The position numbers were made by a program, and so were the translations under genes. The notes under the pieces are model-generated. The model was not told where the DNA came from. It made no database searches and was given only the letters and a program-made list of their open reading frames with translations. This document shows, piece by piece, positions 1-12,892 of a stretch of 64,000 bases of DNA; within the stretch, counting starts at the first letter, position 1, and each line of letters begins with the position of its first letter. Origin of the DNA: Daldinia sp. FL1419 (lineage: Eukaryota > Ascomycota > Sordariomycetes > Xylariales > Hypoxylaceae); assembly GCA_025201765.1 (NCBI GenBank), contig MU623345.1, forward strand, positions 434,001 to 498,000, given 5' to 3'.

Positions 1-506
1 GCGATAAGTAAGTAATAGCGCCAATACACTTGAGCTAAAGTTCGGGTTTGGGAGATCTCTTACCTAGTGGACATGGAACTAGACGACTAGCAAATGTAGT
101 CCTCAACCGTCTGTACCCCTCGGCGGGTAGGTAGGTCCCGGGTGCCTTGGGTAGGAATGAAGATACCAAATACATTCGTGTGTCTCAGTGGAGATTCCTA
201 GGACTTTTTACGATCAAGTAGCTAGCTTCAATTAAATTCCCTGTGACGTGGCCGGCTGGACGTGGCATTAGAGTAGCTGCATAGTAGCTGCATGCCTCAC
301 AGCCCATCCACCAACCCATCCGTCGTCTATGAGGTGGCAGCCTCGACAACCATCAACTTGTCTTCGACTCAACCTCATTGGTAGCTTCACTAGCGCAATT
401 GCCTATTTAGGTATCATAATATTCTTTGAGAGTACGATTGCTTTCCATGCTTCATTCCGTATCTTGCTATGGAGTTTCTACACTTACTTCTTTAACATCG
501 GGGCCA
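1..506. other. Intergenic left edge, no gene seen
   Basis: No convincing coding region was found. The stretch contains TAGGTAGGTA-type motifs near 128-136 and a duplicated GTAGCTGCAT around 273-291. The last part is presumably promoter and 5' leader of the CorA-like gene that follows. Confidence 0.5.
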
Positions 507-2021
507 ATGTCTTATCTAGCAAGAGTAAAATCGGAGATCGATGCCAACCCAAGCTTACAACCGCTATTACAGTTTCTTTCTCCAAGCCCTCTGGGCATTT
601 CTGGGAGGCAGGCCCGGGTCGAGTTCATCGAATATTCCAAAGATCCGAGAGCTCAAAGACCGTCACTCCCTGTTCATGCTGACCTGCAGGATGTTATTAC
701 GAGGGTTAATGCCTCTATCGGGGGGGTGGTTGAGGATATATGTGGCTGCACGCTAATAATAGAAGATATTCAGCCTCGTCAGGTCCAATTATTAGGAGAA
801 AGTCTTTCTATCGATCCAGTATTCTTTGCTGGTTACCTTGGGACAAACTATAGGTCAGTCGAACGCCATCCCCTACCACCATGGGCGACTACTTTACCTT
901 CCGAGTCTGCGACACAAGAGTTTTGCCATATACATTATCAGCGAGTGATAAAACTTGAGGAACATTTCGATATATCCGAAAAGGACCTCCTTATCTCATC
1001 AACCAACGTGCCGAGAGCTGTCAAGCGACTACCTCCCTTGAACGGAGTTGATATCGCTTTCGCCCGTACATGTACTTCGGTTCTTCGAAAATGCTTTGAT
1101 TCTGGGTTCTGGATATGTAAGCGTAATGGAGATATCTTCGTGAAAAATAAAGCCTAATAGTCAAATTTCAAAGGCTTGATTGTCGTGGACTCGACTACAG
1201 CCGACGTCATCCCGCAGCCGCGCACTCAGAACTGCACGCCCACATTCAGGGTGCGTCAGACACCCTTGCACAGCTCCATAAGGCCTGGAATGAGCTTTAC
1301 AAATTCGTCAACAGCTAAGATCTTGCAAGCCCACGCTAAATTGCCCCCGTCGGAGTTCGACCGTCTCGTAGCTTCTGTCGCGGACACGGCGACGTTCAGT
1401 ATACGGAATCCAAGTATGGTATTGCTCTGTTCGAGTTCGTTACGTTTCGCACTGCGGGAGTTCTTGGTCTATTCGGCTACGATGCATAGGTACGTCAAGC
1501 ACTACGAGTATTCCTCAAAGGACCTATCTTTTGCTCTCCGAGGAGACGATATCGACGATTTACAAATATGGCGGCGACGAGCATTTCAAACCCTGCAGAA
1601 GTTGCTCGCTATGAAGAATTTTATCGAGTACTGGAGTACCGAGGAACAACTACTGGGGGTGCCTCAAGCAGCTTGGTTAATCAAAGACATCCAACACCTA
1701 ATAACCGCTATTGAGCACCACAGTCGGTCTCTTGAGGCGATCATTCCGGTTACGATGGCGATGGTTCAGCTAGTTGACATGCGTCGGTCGGTGGAGGAGG
1801 CTTCGCACGTAAAACAGCTGACGTATCTCGCTCTCGTTTTCGTCCCCCTTTCTTTTGTTACGGGGCTCTTTAGCATGTCCGAGCACGTTTCCCCTGGGAG
1901 CAGCGGATTCTGGTTATACTTTGTGGTCGCTATACCACTTTTGTTTCTTGTCCTGGGAGCGAGTTGCTTCGTACCCCTGAGGACCTCTCTAGCTAGACGA
2001 AGACAGAAATCGTTGAGATGA
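507..2021 (+). CDS. CorA-like (Mg2+ transporter-like) membrane protein, two exons
   Basis: Fungal CorA-like protein, probably a divalent-cation channel relative in a cell membrane. Exon 1 is 507-1116, ending at a GTAAGC donor. Exon 2 starts at 1201 after CTACAG (476 aa), or at 1174 after an AAG (485 aa); both keep the frame, and CAG is the commoner acceptor. An in-frame ATG at 447 would add 20 residues. The N-terminal half is soluble and carries family-like residues (GCTLIIEDIQ, then LLGESLSIDPVFFAGYLGTN). The C-terminus has a long helix followed by two membrane segments (LTYLALVFVPLSFVTGLFSM and FWLYFVVAIPLLFLVLGA), the CorA topology. The GMN signature that closes helix 1 in true CorA is replaced by FSMS, so magnesium transport should not be assumed. 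The family call is based on the paired helices and the LxPLSFVTGLF motif. Confidence 0.75.
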
Positions 2022-3199
2022 TCAAGGGCTAAGACGTGTATTTGTTGGTATCGATATACTACAGAGAAGGGTTTAGTTAATCTAGGATATCTTGATATCA
2101 GTTGCATTGAAGTGCCTATCGACTTGCATAGCATAAATACGGCGCTGAATGCTACCCTACTCTACAGAATTGGTGCTGTAGCTACCATGGCATTAAGACA
2201 TTGCGATAATATTTTCCGTCTATGAGGTCCCGGTATTAGCTTTGGCATCCCTGAGACGTTCGTCAGCTAGTTCTCTTCCCACCCCCCTGATCATACATAC
2301 ATGCATACATGAGGGCGAAAGACAAGCAGCAGGGACCGAATTTAGAATTATATTTTCCCATGGCGGTGGAAGGGGAATTACATGGGTTATACCACACCTT
2401 AAAGCGGCATCTACCGGTGTTGCTGACATGCATCGAATTCGAACAACTCAACCGAAGCAATCGTAATGGCTCGGGGGGACGACCGAAAATAAAAGTAAAG
2501 TTTTAGTTCCTAATAGCTATATCATTTCGCAACTCTTTGTTATATGAATTGCTAATGACCAAAACCAAAACTCTTAGCATTCCGTCGGGTCTTCAGGGAA
2601 ACCGTCTAACCATGCACTCCGCTCGTAACGAAACCTTCAGGCATACCAATAAAGCCGCGTAGATCGAGATCAGCTCACCCATAAATTGGACGTAATAAGG
2701 TTCGTATGTATAGGTATTAGTGACGCCAACGACCGCCACACACCTGGCCCCAAAACTTGGACGTGGTGAGCAAGCCACGCCTGAAAATGCGCGGAAATCA
2801 GGTAATGCGGCCGGCCGTGACGTCATATCCCGCGACCGCAGGATCCACTCTAAATCCCGTGTTACGGAACCCCGTTTATAAGCAGCAGCGGCGCCGGGTT
2901 TTCATGCCAATTTTACTGTTTTGTAAATAATTGAAAGTAACAAATCAAATAATATCATAATTACCATTGTCTCTTTTTATATTCCAAAAAAAAAAAAAAA
3001 AAAAAAACCTCCCGAAAATAAAAGGTTTAACTGAGTTGGCAAATTAAGGAGTCGCCTAAAGAATAGAGAAAAAAGGCGGATCAGGATAGGGAGCAAGAAG
3101 AGAAAGCGTTGCCTATTCACATTTACAAAAAAAACCCATAATATCATATAATAATCATACCTTGCCAAATATCTTAAAAGAAGATATCTCATAAACACC
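2022..3199. other. Intergenic region with poly-A tract
   Basis: No gene is supported. It holds a 22-base A run at 2986-3007, ATAC/CATACATGCATACAT microsatellite-like sequence near 2293-2310, and a TTTATAAG box at 2875-2882, about 320 bases before the next start codon. That box could be a TATA element, but nothing else confirms it. Confidence 0.4.
2986..3007. repeat. Poly-A tract, 22 bases
   Basis: An uninterrupted run of about 22 adenines lies roughly 190 bases upstream of the gene starting at 3200. It may be a promoter or nucleosome-free element, or a relic of a retroposed poly-A tail; no flanking target duplication was recognised. Confidence 0.8.
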
Positions 3200-3859
3200 A
3201 TGGGCCACCCATTCCATCCCGACGACTTCCCCATCAACGAGGACGTAGTCCTCCAGCCTACACGGGTGTTTTTCCTCAAAGGATGCGTACACTTCAAAAC
3301 CACCGCCAAAATCCTTGATCTATCCGGACAAGTCCGGGCGCCCTTCTCCGGGGACTTCAACCACGCCTTCCTCGATGAAGCGGAACAAGCAGCGCAAAAA
3401 CAGCTCCAGAGCAACTCCTCCCCCGCCTACGAGATCAAGTCCTCGGGCAACATGATGCGCACGCTGAAGACGATGGTAAACGGCTCCGGCGAAAAGGTCT
3501 GCGACCTAAACATCACCTTCATATCCTTCGACTCGTCGCGCGTGCGCTTCCCGCCAGGCAGTAAGCACTCGCGCCACGAGATCGAGATGTGTCCCGTAGG
3601 CGGGAGTGCCAAGGGCGAGGACAACAAGCACGAGGCCTTCGTCAAGAACAGCATTCCGTATTTCTGGGACATGACCCACGGGCGCGTGGGAATCCTGTAT
3701 AAGTGTCTGAACCAGAAGCGCGTGGAGATTGGAAGAGTGGCAGGCTTCGGATTCGACAAGGATGCGGTGTTGGTGCTTAACGGCGAGGAATTAGACGATG
3801 TGGTCGCGATCTCGACGTGTATCATTTTACTGAACGGCCGCGATGCTATGGATGCTTAG
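3200..3859 (+). CDS. Conserved-looking hypothetical protein, 219 aa
   Basis: Intronless reading frame with a strong start context (CACCATGG) and marked C/G preference at third codon positions, unlike the AT-rich flanks, so it looks like a real, well-expressed gene. No signal peptide or membrane helix is visible. The first 50 residues (VFFLKGCVHFKTTAKILDL, then SGQVRAPF) and the last 60 (GRVGILYKCLNQKRVEIG, then LVLNGEELDDVVAISTCIILL) have a beta-strand rhythm resembling Tubby-like/LURP-one (phospholipid-scramblase-like) barrels, which often end with a hydrophobic helix after an acidic stretch. That resemblance is by eye and weak. It has no obvious functional link with the CorA-like gene upstream or the hydrolase downstream, which is transcribed toward it. 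Confidence 0.65.
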   Translation: MGHPFHPDDFPINEDVVLQPTRVFFLKGCVHFKTTAKILDLSGQVRAPFSGDFNHAFLDEAEQAAQKQLQSNSSPAYEIKSSGNMMRTLKTMVNGSGEKVCDLNITFISFDSSRVRFPPGSKHSRHEIEMCPVGGSAKGEDNKHEAFVKNSIPYFWDMTHGRVGILYKCLNQKRVEIGRVAGFGFDKDAVLVLNGEELDDVVAISTCIILLNGRDAMDA

Positions 3860-4415
3860 GCTGCTTGGGTTTTAACGGGTAGGAGACGTCGTGCCTGCAC
3901 GAAAGCCATAAAGCCCGAGAGCAACCCGATTACCCAAGGGGTTTCGGGAAACCCAAGGGACCATCGCAGGCTTGCCCCTGAATTCTGATAGACGTATGTC
4001 TCTTACTTGGATTTATCAACTTGCCAGCTCGAATCGCCGGCGCTGTTTTCATGCGACGCGAAAGTACGGCTTTACGATTCCAAAAACCAGGATACACGGG
4101 ATCTTTTTTGTTCTTGCTTCCCCCTATTATCCATGTCAAGTTGCTATTCGCTCAACTTTTTTCGCCTCTTGAAATACCTAATCATTCCTTTTGCGAGCGG
4201 AAAATGGTCGTGTTTTTTTTATGATATTTGGATTGTAATCGAGTTTATAACTATATGATCTTCTAAATAACATAACCCTTTGCATTAAAAAAAGTCCACC
4301 GTTTCTGTCATGTTCGTCGTAACTAGTACATAAGGTATAAAAGAGTGGCTCTAATGGTCTATAAATTTAGCTACTTGCACATACGATTTCGCTTGCTCTT
4401 GTGTGTCTAGCATTA
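3860..4415. other. Convergent intergenic spacer
   Basis: Shared 3' region between the plus-strand hypothetical gene and the minus-strand hydrolase. It contains an AAGGGGTTTCGGGAAACCC region near 3937-3955 that could form a short hairpin. No coding potential was recognised. Confidence 0.4.
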
Positions 4416-5730
4416 TTAAATGCGCCAGAATTCATAAATACATTCTAATGCCTGTTCCGCATGTGTAAAAGGGAAGTTATGCGAGCCAGGTACGATGCGC
4501 CAATATACGTTATCCTTCCCGCCTAAGATGGGAAGGGCATCTTCGGCGTAGTCGTCCTTCTGGATAAGACTATCATCCTGCGCGAGAATCACCGCTGTAG
4601 TTCCGGGCTTTCGCTTAGCTAACTGTCGCCAGTAGTCGTGCTGCTCCATCAGCGGCCCGTACCGGATCGTCGACATAAAAGCCTGTACGAAGCCGTGATG
4701 GAAGTCAAGTGCCCAGTGTACATAACCGAGTACCTGGCGCTCGAAAGGTGTCGGAGGCGCTTCCTCTACAGTATCGACTGCTTCTTGCACGGCGACATCA
4801 ACGTAGTCTTCTTTGGCCTCACCTCGAAGCAGAGTTTTGGACGTTGCGCCACTCATGGACCTCCGGACCTTCTTAGATACGGACGAGGCGATAGGTTGTC
4901 GTAGCCGGCGTTTAGTAAGCCACGCAAGGAGACGTTCAGGTATAATTCCGGACTGGAAAACGAGCCTACTAGCGCGCCCGAAATTCTCCGCACGAATAAG
5001 TCCGGCCGGCGCCAGAAGTACCAAAGATTCGACCATGTGAGGGAATGTAGCTGCGAAATTGGCTGCGATACCACCACCGAGAGAATACCCTATGATACTC
5101 AAGCCGTTTTCTCCAGTCCATGGAAGTGGAGAAGACGCTAATACAAGCAGTATTTGGGAGACAAATAGCCTCGTATCGTAAGGTACATCGGCAGGCGCGT
5201 CGCTGAAGCCTCGCCCGAAGAGATCCTAGGAGGTGTAAGTGAATAGGTATCTATCAAGGTTTTTCAAATCTACTCACAAAAAGCATGACCCTGCATCCCT
5301 TCTCGGCAAGCGGTACGGCAATACTCTTAAGAGTCATGCATGATGTGCTAATTCCGTGGAGAAATAAGACTCTGCGGCCATCCTCAGGCCCGAATTCATA
5401 TACACGAATGTTGCCATACTATGATTTTAGATTAACACATGTTCTAGTTATCCGGTATGGAGGGATACTCACTGGCGTAACCACATCTCTAGCACCCGGA
5501 AATGCATCTGGTTGATAGGGAATCTCAGAACGGGCAGCCTGGGAAAGTCTGGGCAAGCTCGTGGTCAGAGGACCAGGAATCACGGCTGGCTTCTCAGGCC
5601 ATAATGTGAATCGAGCGAGCGAGATAAGTGCAACCGTAGTCGCAACGGTCGTTGCGATGATTGCGGTTGATCCGGATCCGAATCCTGACTCGGTTGGAGG
5701 CCCGAGGCACATGGAGGCTATAGCCTCCAT
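4416..5730 (-). CDS. Alpha/beta hydrolase, three exons, 402 aa
   Basis: Serine hydrolase of the alpha/beta-hydrolase fold; substrate unknown. Exons on the minus strand are 5730-5473, 5418-5278 and 5225-4416, joined in phase 0 through GTGAGT donors and TAG acceptors. An N-terminal hydrophobic segment at about residues 22-45 (STAIIATTVATTVALISLA) suggests a membrane anchor. Next come the strand and oxyanion region (VLFLHGISTSCMTLKS, with HG), DLFGRGFSDAP, and the nucleophile elbow IIGYSLGGGIAANF (GxSxG). Near the C-terminus, VILAQDDSLIQKDDY supplies a candidate catalytic Asp and IVPGSHNFPFTHAEQ the His. All triad elements are present, so the gene looks intact. The family includes many lipases and esterases, and nothing here narrows the substrate. 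Confidence 0.85.
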
Positions 5731-6139
5731 CCCGAACTTGAAGTGTCAGTCTAGTCCACTATGTCGTATTGTCGAGGATCTTCAGATTCGGAGAGATGGT
5801 TAGCTACCTAGTTTACACCTCCGTGACTGATGAATAGAAACAGTAGTCAGTAGGTAGGCAGGTCTTTCCAAGCAGAAAAGCGGGTTTCGGGAATAGACGG
5901 GTCCAAGGCTATTTATAATGCATCTGAATTGGCAAGGCAGCCAACGATTTTGATTTCGGTGTGTTATTAGATAAAGTCATTTGGAAGTAAAGAGTGATCG
6001 GACTTGTTACTCAGCTGACGCACAAGGCTATTTACATAGAAGGTACCTAGTGTACATTTAACTGGTTCTAGGTAGTTCGGTATTGTACCTGATGTGTCAT
6101 TGCATATGATTCGCTAAAAAGCCTCCACAACCGCACAAC
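5731..6139. other. Intergenic region upstream of the hydrolase
   Basis: No gene is seen. It contains GTAGGTAGGCAGG and GTACCTAG motifs and ends in the six-base sequence CACAAC (6134-6139), the left target duplication of the transposon that follows. Confidence 0.5.
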
Positions 6140-6172
6140 TACGGTTGACCATAGCTGACACTCGGAAAAAAC
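6140..6172 (+). repeat. Left terminal inverted repeat
   Basis: 33 bp, a perfect reverse complement of 13679-13711, preceded by CACAAC. Confidence 0.9.
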
Positions 6173-6250
6173 TCTAAAAATGTCAATACATATACCCCCC
6201 CCCTTCTAAAACAGTAAAATTTAAAAATATTATGCATTTATAATATATTT

Positions 6251-6430
6251 TGTTGGTTGGATAAGGTACCATTGCATGCAATAGTAAAATGAGGGTATTC
6301 AGATTAATTCAGTTAAAAGTGGTATAATTTAAAAAAGAACGTATTTTGGTTGGAGATTAAAATATGTGGAGTTAAATATAAGATTAAAGTGGGTTTGTAT
6401 TATTATGGTCATATGATCAACATTTTTACA
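6251..6430 (+). repeat. Left LTR (180 bp)
   Basis: It aligns gap-free to 12893-13072. By hand count there are about 45 differences, all transitions. Over its last two-thirds this copy has lost C (C to T on the plus strand). Confidence 0.85.
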
Positions 6431-9400
6431 TTGGTAACTTTTTCTTTTTTTGCGAGGTCATGTAATATTAATAAGTGTCAGTTAAGGTTATAATTTTAAG
6501 TGTTTAAATATATTAAGATCAATTTTTTTCTGTAATTCTTCTTTTTGTTTCTACTTATATTAAATTAATTAATGATCCTTTTATGAAATAATATAAATCT
6601 ATATTTTAAAAGATATTGGATTAATATTCCAATAGAACAAATGATATTGTAGTATTGTAAATTAGTGGTTATTAAGGTTAGTATTAATAATTTGGGATAT
6701 TTTATAATTAAATATATTTTATTAATAAAAATATTATCAAAAATATATGAAGATAATTAAAGAAAATCTATTAACAAATGAAAAGTGAGGGTTTATAAAT
6801 TAATAGTTTAAGTTCTATTTGAAAGCGTAATAATTAACTATTTTAAAATATATAATAATATATAATCCCATTTAATAATTCTTTTTTTTTTAAAAATTAT
6901 ATTTGTTTGTTTATTCATTTAAATTGTTAAATTAATTAAGGGAAGTGGTTAGTATTGTTTATATTGTTTAGGTTTGTTTAATTTAACCTTGTAGTTTTAA
7001 TGTAAGATGATTGGTATCAATAAATGTTGTAAGGGCTTTATTAATATTAGATTTTGTTATTGCATTAATTGGATTATTTTATCTGTAAATCCATTGTATA
7101 TCGTTAATTTCTTGTTGTTTGTAAGATTGTTGGAGTAATATAATATTAATCATTAGTTGTTTCTCTTTTATTGTTCCAAGTTTAATAAGATATTTATAGA
7201 GTAAAAATAAATTAGTATATATGACTATAGGTGTTGTGGGGAGTTGGAGCTTATTAAATATAGATGTTACTGTTATTTCAATTGTAATAACTATATTTAT
7301 ACCATATATTATAGTATAGATTTTGCTTGTTAGAACATTTTGGGTAACTTATTTATATTTTATAAAATTTTAATAAATTAAATTATTGGTTATAGTAAAT
7401 GATTTATTTGTTATAATTTTGTTAGTGATAAAGATTTTATAATTGATTTGAAAATTGAGGTCTTTGTTATTTGCAAATGATTTATTAATGAATATAAAGA
7501 TTTTTGTTATAGTAAGATTTAATTTAATATATTGGAATTTTTGTGGTAGATTGTTTAGTTGTTATTGAAGATGTTTGTTGAGTTTATTGATTTTAGTTTT
7601 TTTAGGTTCTTTATGTTAAACTGTTTTATATATATTAAATATTATTTTGGGTTAATAAATAGAAGTAATATAAGTATTATGGGTTTGTTATTATATATAT
7701 TGTTAAATAATGTTATCCTTTTTGTTCTAAATTAGTGTAATTTTCTTGCTTTATTTTTTTTAATGTAGATAAATATTATTATTATTATTAATTAAAATGA
7801 TATAATTATTAAATATTAATAGGGTATCTTTATTAAAATATGATTTGGGTTTTATTTTAAATTTAATTTTCTTTATTTTATCTTCTTTTAATTTGTTAAA
7901 TACCTTATCCAATACTCTAAATGTATTGTTAATCTGCATTCCAACTAAACTAAATCAGTCAAATAATTCTGAAATTAAGAAATATGGGTTATAAATTGAT
8001 ATAATTATGAAAAGCTTTTTGTGATAGTGTTTAAAATAAGTTATTTATTAATGTATATTAGTTTTGGTTATTTTATAAAATGGTTTTATAATAATTATTA
8101 TAATATTTTTAGGAAAATGATCTTTAAGTTCTTTAAGTGATGTAGTAATAATAATACGGTTTAAGTTGGTATTTAATTAAATATATGCTTGTATAATATT
8201 ACAAAATCACATAATCATTTTTTCAATTTGTTATTATAAAGATAGAATAAGTGTAACAATAATTTGTTGGTTAAAGTATTAAATTGTAAGTAATTGTATA
8301 AATATTTCTTTTTTCTTTTTATTATTATAGCCTTAAATAACAAATTATGATTTTTTATATAGTTTATTAATACTTTTTCTTTTAATTTTATAAATAATTT
8401 GTAATTTAAATAGTTAAACACTTTTGTATTTTGTTTTGTTATATTTTTTAAATAAGAATATTCCTTATCCAATGAATCCTTCAATTTCTTATGTATCTAC
8501 CGCTTTAAACAGTTGGCCTAAGATAATAATCTTTTTTTTTTAACATAGCTGTAATAATAACTTCATATCAACTATTTCTTTAAAAAATAAGTAAACTGTA
8601 TCGTAGGAGTTCACTGGTTGGGGTCTGTTCCTGCTTTTAAGAGGTTATCTTCGTAATCATCTTACCACAAATGTTTCAACCTCAGGAACGTATTTATTAC
8701 TATCATTATGCTTATGATCAGAATCTTTATTTATAGGGTTTGGAATATGGATAGATTTGTTACAAAGATATAATTTTATAATTATAATTTTGAAATTAAT
8801 TGATCTTCTATTTATTTTAATAGTATAGGTTTTATTATTTTAAATAATTAGTTTATAAAAATTGGTTTAATTATTATTTTTACAGTAGATACGTATTTTA
8901 AATTAAAAAGGTAAATTTAATATATCTAATATATTTAATCTATTTTTTATATTTAAAACATTATTAATTTATCACTTAATTTTAAATTTGTAAATTTTAT
9001 TTATTACCTTTTTAATAATTATAGCTTAAATAATAATAAAAAGAAAGGATAATAAACTATCTACTAATTTCAGATATGTTCCAAATACAAATAACATTAA
9101 TACTAAACTATCTGATCCTACTATATCATTAACAACTTTTACAACCATTTATAGAATATAATGGATATTAATTTAAGTACCTTAAAGGTCTTCTAATATC
9201 ATTTCATATACTCATCACAATAAACCATAATATTATTTAACCTTTCTAATCAAATTATATACTTTAATAAACATTTCTTCAATAAATATTAATAATATTT
9301 TTACATTTAAGATAAACTCATTAACTATAAAATTGGTACCAATATCAAATATCAAATTATTAAATAATTTAAAATAATTATTAATTTATATTATCCTTAA

Positions 9401-11533
9401 CATATCCCATATATATTTTACTATCATATCTTTAAAGAATTTTATTACTTAAAATAATATAACTTTATTAATAACATAAAAAACTAATTTACTTCTGATA
9501 TACATTACATTAATATAAACACTATAATTGAAATCAATATCATCTTTTATAATAAACTTAAATTATTCTAATATACTACCATATATTTAACATTAATAAC
9601 AATATTTATTAATTCTTTTAATAATTATTTAATTTAATTTATTATATTTAATTTTTATAAGAACATAATAGAATCAATTTACAACTAAATAACCAAAACA
9701 TCTATATATTTATTATAATTCTTCTTCAATTAAATAATAATATATAATTATTTACTCTTTATTATCAAATAAAAACCATAAATATCCCCATTTTTAAATA
9801 ATAAAATAATATTTATTTTTATAAATAAATATATTTTTAACATTATTCAAAAAAATTCCCAAATAATTTATATTATAAAAATATAATAAAAATAATATAT
9901 TATAAAGTATAATATAAAACTAAATAATTTTAAATAGAATAAATATATCAACAATACCAAAATTCCCCTACTTTAAATAATTACCAAATTATATAATATA
10001 TACTCTTACTATAAACATATTTATTTTAATATTAAAATATATATATTATAATACTTTTATCTACATTTTACCTCCTAATAATATTCCAACTACTCCAATA
10101 TTAAATAAAATGTTTTGAAATATATAAGAATATCAATTTTTAAGGTAAAATATGGAAGGGGAACCTAGGACTACATCTGAAAAATACCTATAATTATTAC
10201 TAAAGATATTTATTACAATAAACATATAAAAAGTTGTTTAATTTACAAAGATATTAGTAATGCAAGAATTATTAATTTTATTATAACCTATAAAATATTA
10301 TATAATTAATAATTAAACTTAATTATTATTATTATATTTATTATTAATATACTATATATACTATATATTAAAATTATTACCATTACCATTAACATCATTA
10401 TCACTATAATTAATATTAATTTTTTTATAATTAATAAAAAAGGTTATAAAATCTTCTTCAATATTTCCCATTTTTTACTCCTATACATATTGATATTATT
10501 TATTATATTTATTACATTATTCATACATAAAATATTTAATAAATTAATAATTTAATTTACCATAAATGAAATATTTCTTCTTTCCATTTCTATTATTAAA
10601 ATATTTTTAATTATTAAAACATTTATCTCTATCTTAATTTATTTAATAAGGTTTTTAATTATTTTAATAAATTTAATCAGTATAATAATAATTATTTTTT
10701 ATTTTATATTTATTAAAAAAATTTTAATATATATTGTTTGCTATTATTTGAAGATTAGTACAAATATTCTCAAATATATTAAATTATTGAAAAAAGATAA
10801 GTAAAAATGTTAGATATCTTTGTATAACATAGTATAAGTTTTTTTTAAAATGGATTTCCTCAATATAGTTAATTAATAAACCTTTATAAATATATTACAT
10901 CTAAATAATTAATATTTCAAAACACTTAGATAAAATCTTTCCAAAATTATCCTGTATAATATTCTTAATTATTATATTCTTTTATTTAAACATATATATT
11001 TAAAGATTTCTACTAATATAGAAAAAATTACATATTTTATTAATTATTATATTAAAATTAAAATCTTATCATATAAAATATTTATAAAAGAATTCCAAAA
11101 TTACTTTTTTTAATATTATATCATAAATATTAATATATAAATTAAGTCCAATTCTGAACTTATAACAATAAAATAAAAAAATTTAAACATATTCATTTAA
11201 TATTTCATATTTCTCATTTCCAAATTTAAAATTATTATTAAAATATAATTTAATTAATAAATTAAGAAATTAAGATTTTTATATTATTAATTATTTTTCC
11301 TATTTATAAATAAATAATCTTATAATAAACTATTATATTATTTTTAATTAAGCCTCCATATTACCCATATATTAACCTTATTATATAAGATTATTTATTA
11401 AGAATATTTAAATTAATTAATATTAAAGAATTACTTGAACTTACTGGGATGCTTAAAATATTTGAGAGATTATTTATTATTGTATTAAAAATATTAGTTA
11501 TTATGGTATTTAAAGAACTTATAAAGCCTATTA

Positions 11534-11605
11534 AGGTGTTGGAACTGGCTAGGGTACTAGAATTGGCTAGGGTGCTGGAATTGGCAGGGGTACTAGAACT
11601 GGCTA
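11534..11605. repeat. 18-bp minisatellite, four units, inside the LTR element
   Basis: Four head-to-tail units of the type GGGTACTAGAATTGGCTA lie in otherwise AT-ruined DNA and are much more GC-rich than their surroundings. On the minus strand one frame stays open and reads as repeated T-L/P-A-S/N-S-S/N, a low-complexity linker of the kind found in Gag-like proteins. On the plus strand a frame reads VLELA(R/G/K). The repeat may be a coding relic of the retroelement. Confidence 0.8.
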
Positions 11606-12892
11606 AGGTACTTAAGGTACTAATTAAAGGTTCATAAATTGTATTAAATAATATTATACAATTACAACTAGAAATTACAATACTAATATTATTATTACTA
11701 ATTCTATTTTAATTGTAATAACCTTTACCATAACTTCCAATAAATATAAATATATTAAGTTAATTAAAGATTTGAATTTAAAGAAATAAATTCTTAACAA
11801 ATTATTTATTTTATTTTAAAAAAATTTAAAAAATAAATTTACATTAATAATAACTATAAATATATATAAATTATTTTATACTATTCTAACAAAAACATTA
11901 TAAAATTTAAAATATTCTTTAATTTTAATATATAATAAACATCAAATCTTAATAAAATAAATTAAAATCCAACTATAAAAATTATTTTTAAAAATACACC
12001 ATAAATCTTCATCAATTATATTTTCATTATAACCTATCATACTCTCAACCACATATATATTAATTCAAACTACTAAAACAACTATTACATCAATAATATC
12101 AAAATTAATACCTAATTATTCATTATTAATATATTTCAACCAAAATTCTTCTACTAATTTGATCATATTAACTATCAATCATAACAAATTTAAAAAAAAT
12201 AAATAAAATATAATATTACAATTAAAATAATAAAAATATTAATTATTATAATAAAAAAATGGTAAAGAAAGATAAATGAATATATTATTATAAAGAAAAA
12301 CTATACCAATCTTATTTTATAAAATTATTTTATAAAGTACTAAACTATTCTTTCCTCAAGTACTAAACTTTTAGATAATAACAATTGTAATTATAATACA
12401 TAAAACTTTTTAAATAAAATTAAAAAAAAAATTCAAATAGAGTTTAAAATTTATTAATAAAGTAAAAATATAACACAATTTTTAATATTATTACCTTCTC
12501 TCAATATATTATAATATTATAATAAATACAAATATATATTATAAATATAAATACATAATAGACATATAATAGTTCAATTAATACAAATTTTTCCAAAATC
12601 ATTTCATTAATAAAAAAAGCCTTAATATTACCTATCTATACATAATAAACATATACCTCAGATTATAAATTTAACACTAAAGCTATTTCCATTTTCCAAA
12701 AATCTTAAATTAACATAAATTACTTCCAAAATCATACATAACAACATAAAATTTCAGGTTTAAAATTATACATTGGAATATGAAATCTTAAGGTTGTTCA
12801 CTTTTTCTTGTTAGGATTTAACATTAAAATTATTTCTTCCCTTTCAAATACCTAATTAATTTATAATTAATTTATTATTAATTATTAATTAA

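Noticed and set aside
329..682. Plus-strand 117-codon frame
   Set aside because: It overlaps exon 1 of the CorA-like gene in another frame and has no conserved sequence.
8215..8484. Minus-strand open frame of 89 codons rich in Lys, Asn, Leu and Tyr
   Set aside because: Composition is dictated by the AT-rich mutated DNA. It lies inside the LTR element and shows no conserved motif.
11449..11637. Plus-strand 62-codon frame with VLELA repeats
   Set aside because: It is explained by the 18-bp minisatellite, which is open on both strands. No domain, and too short to defend.
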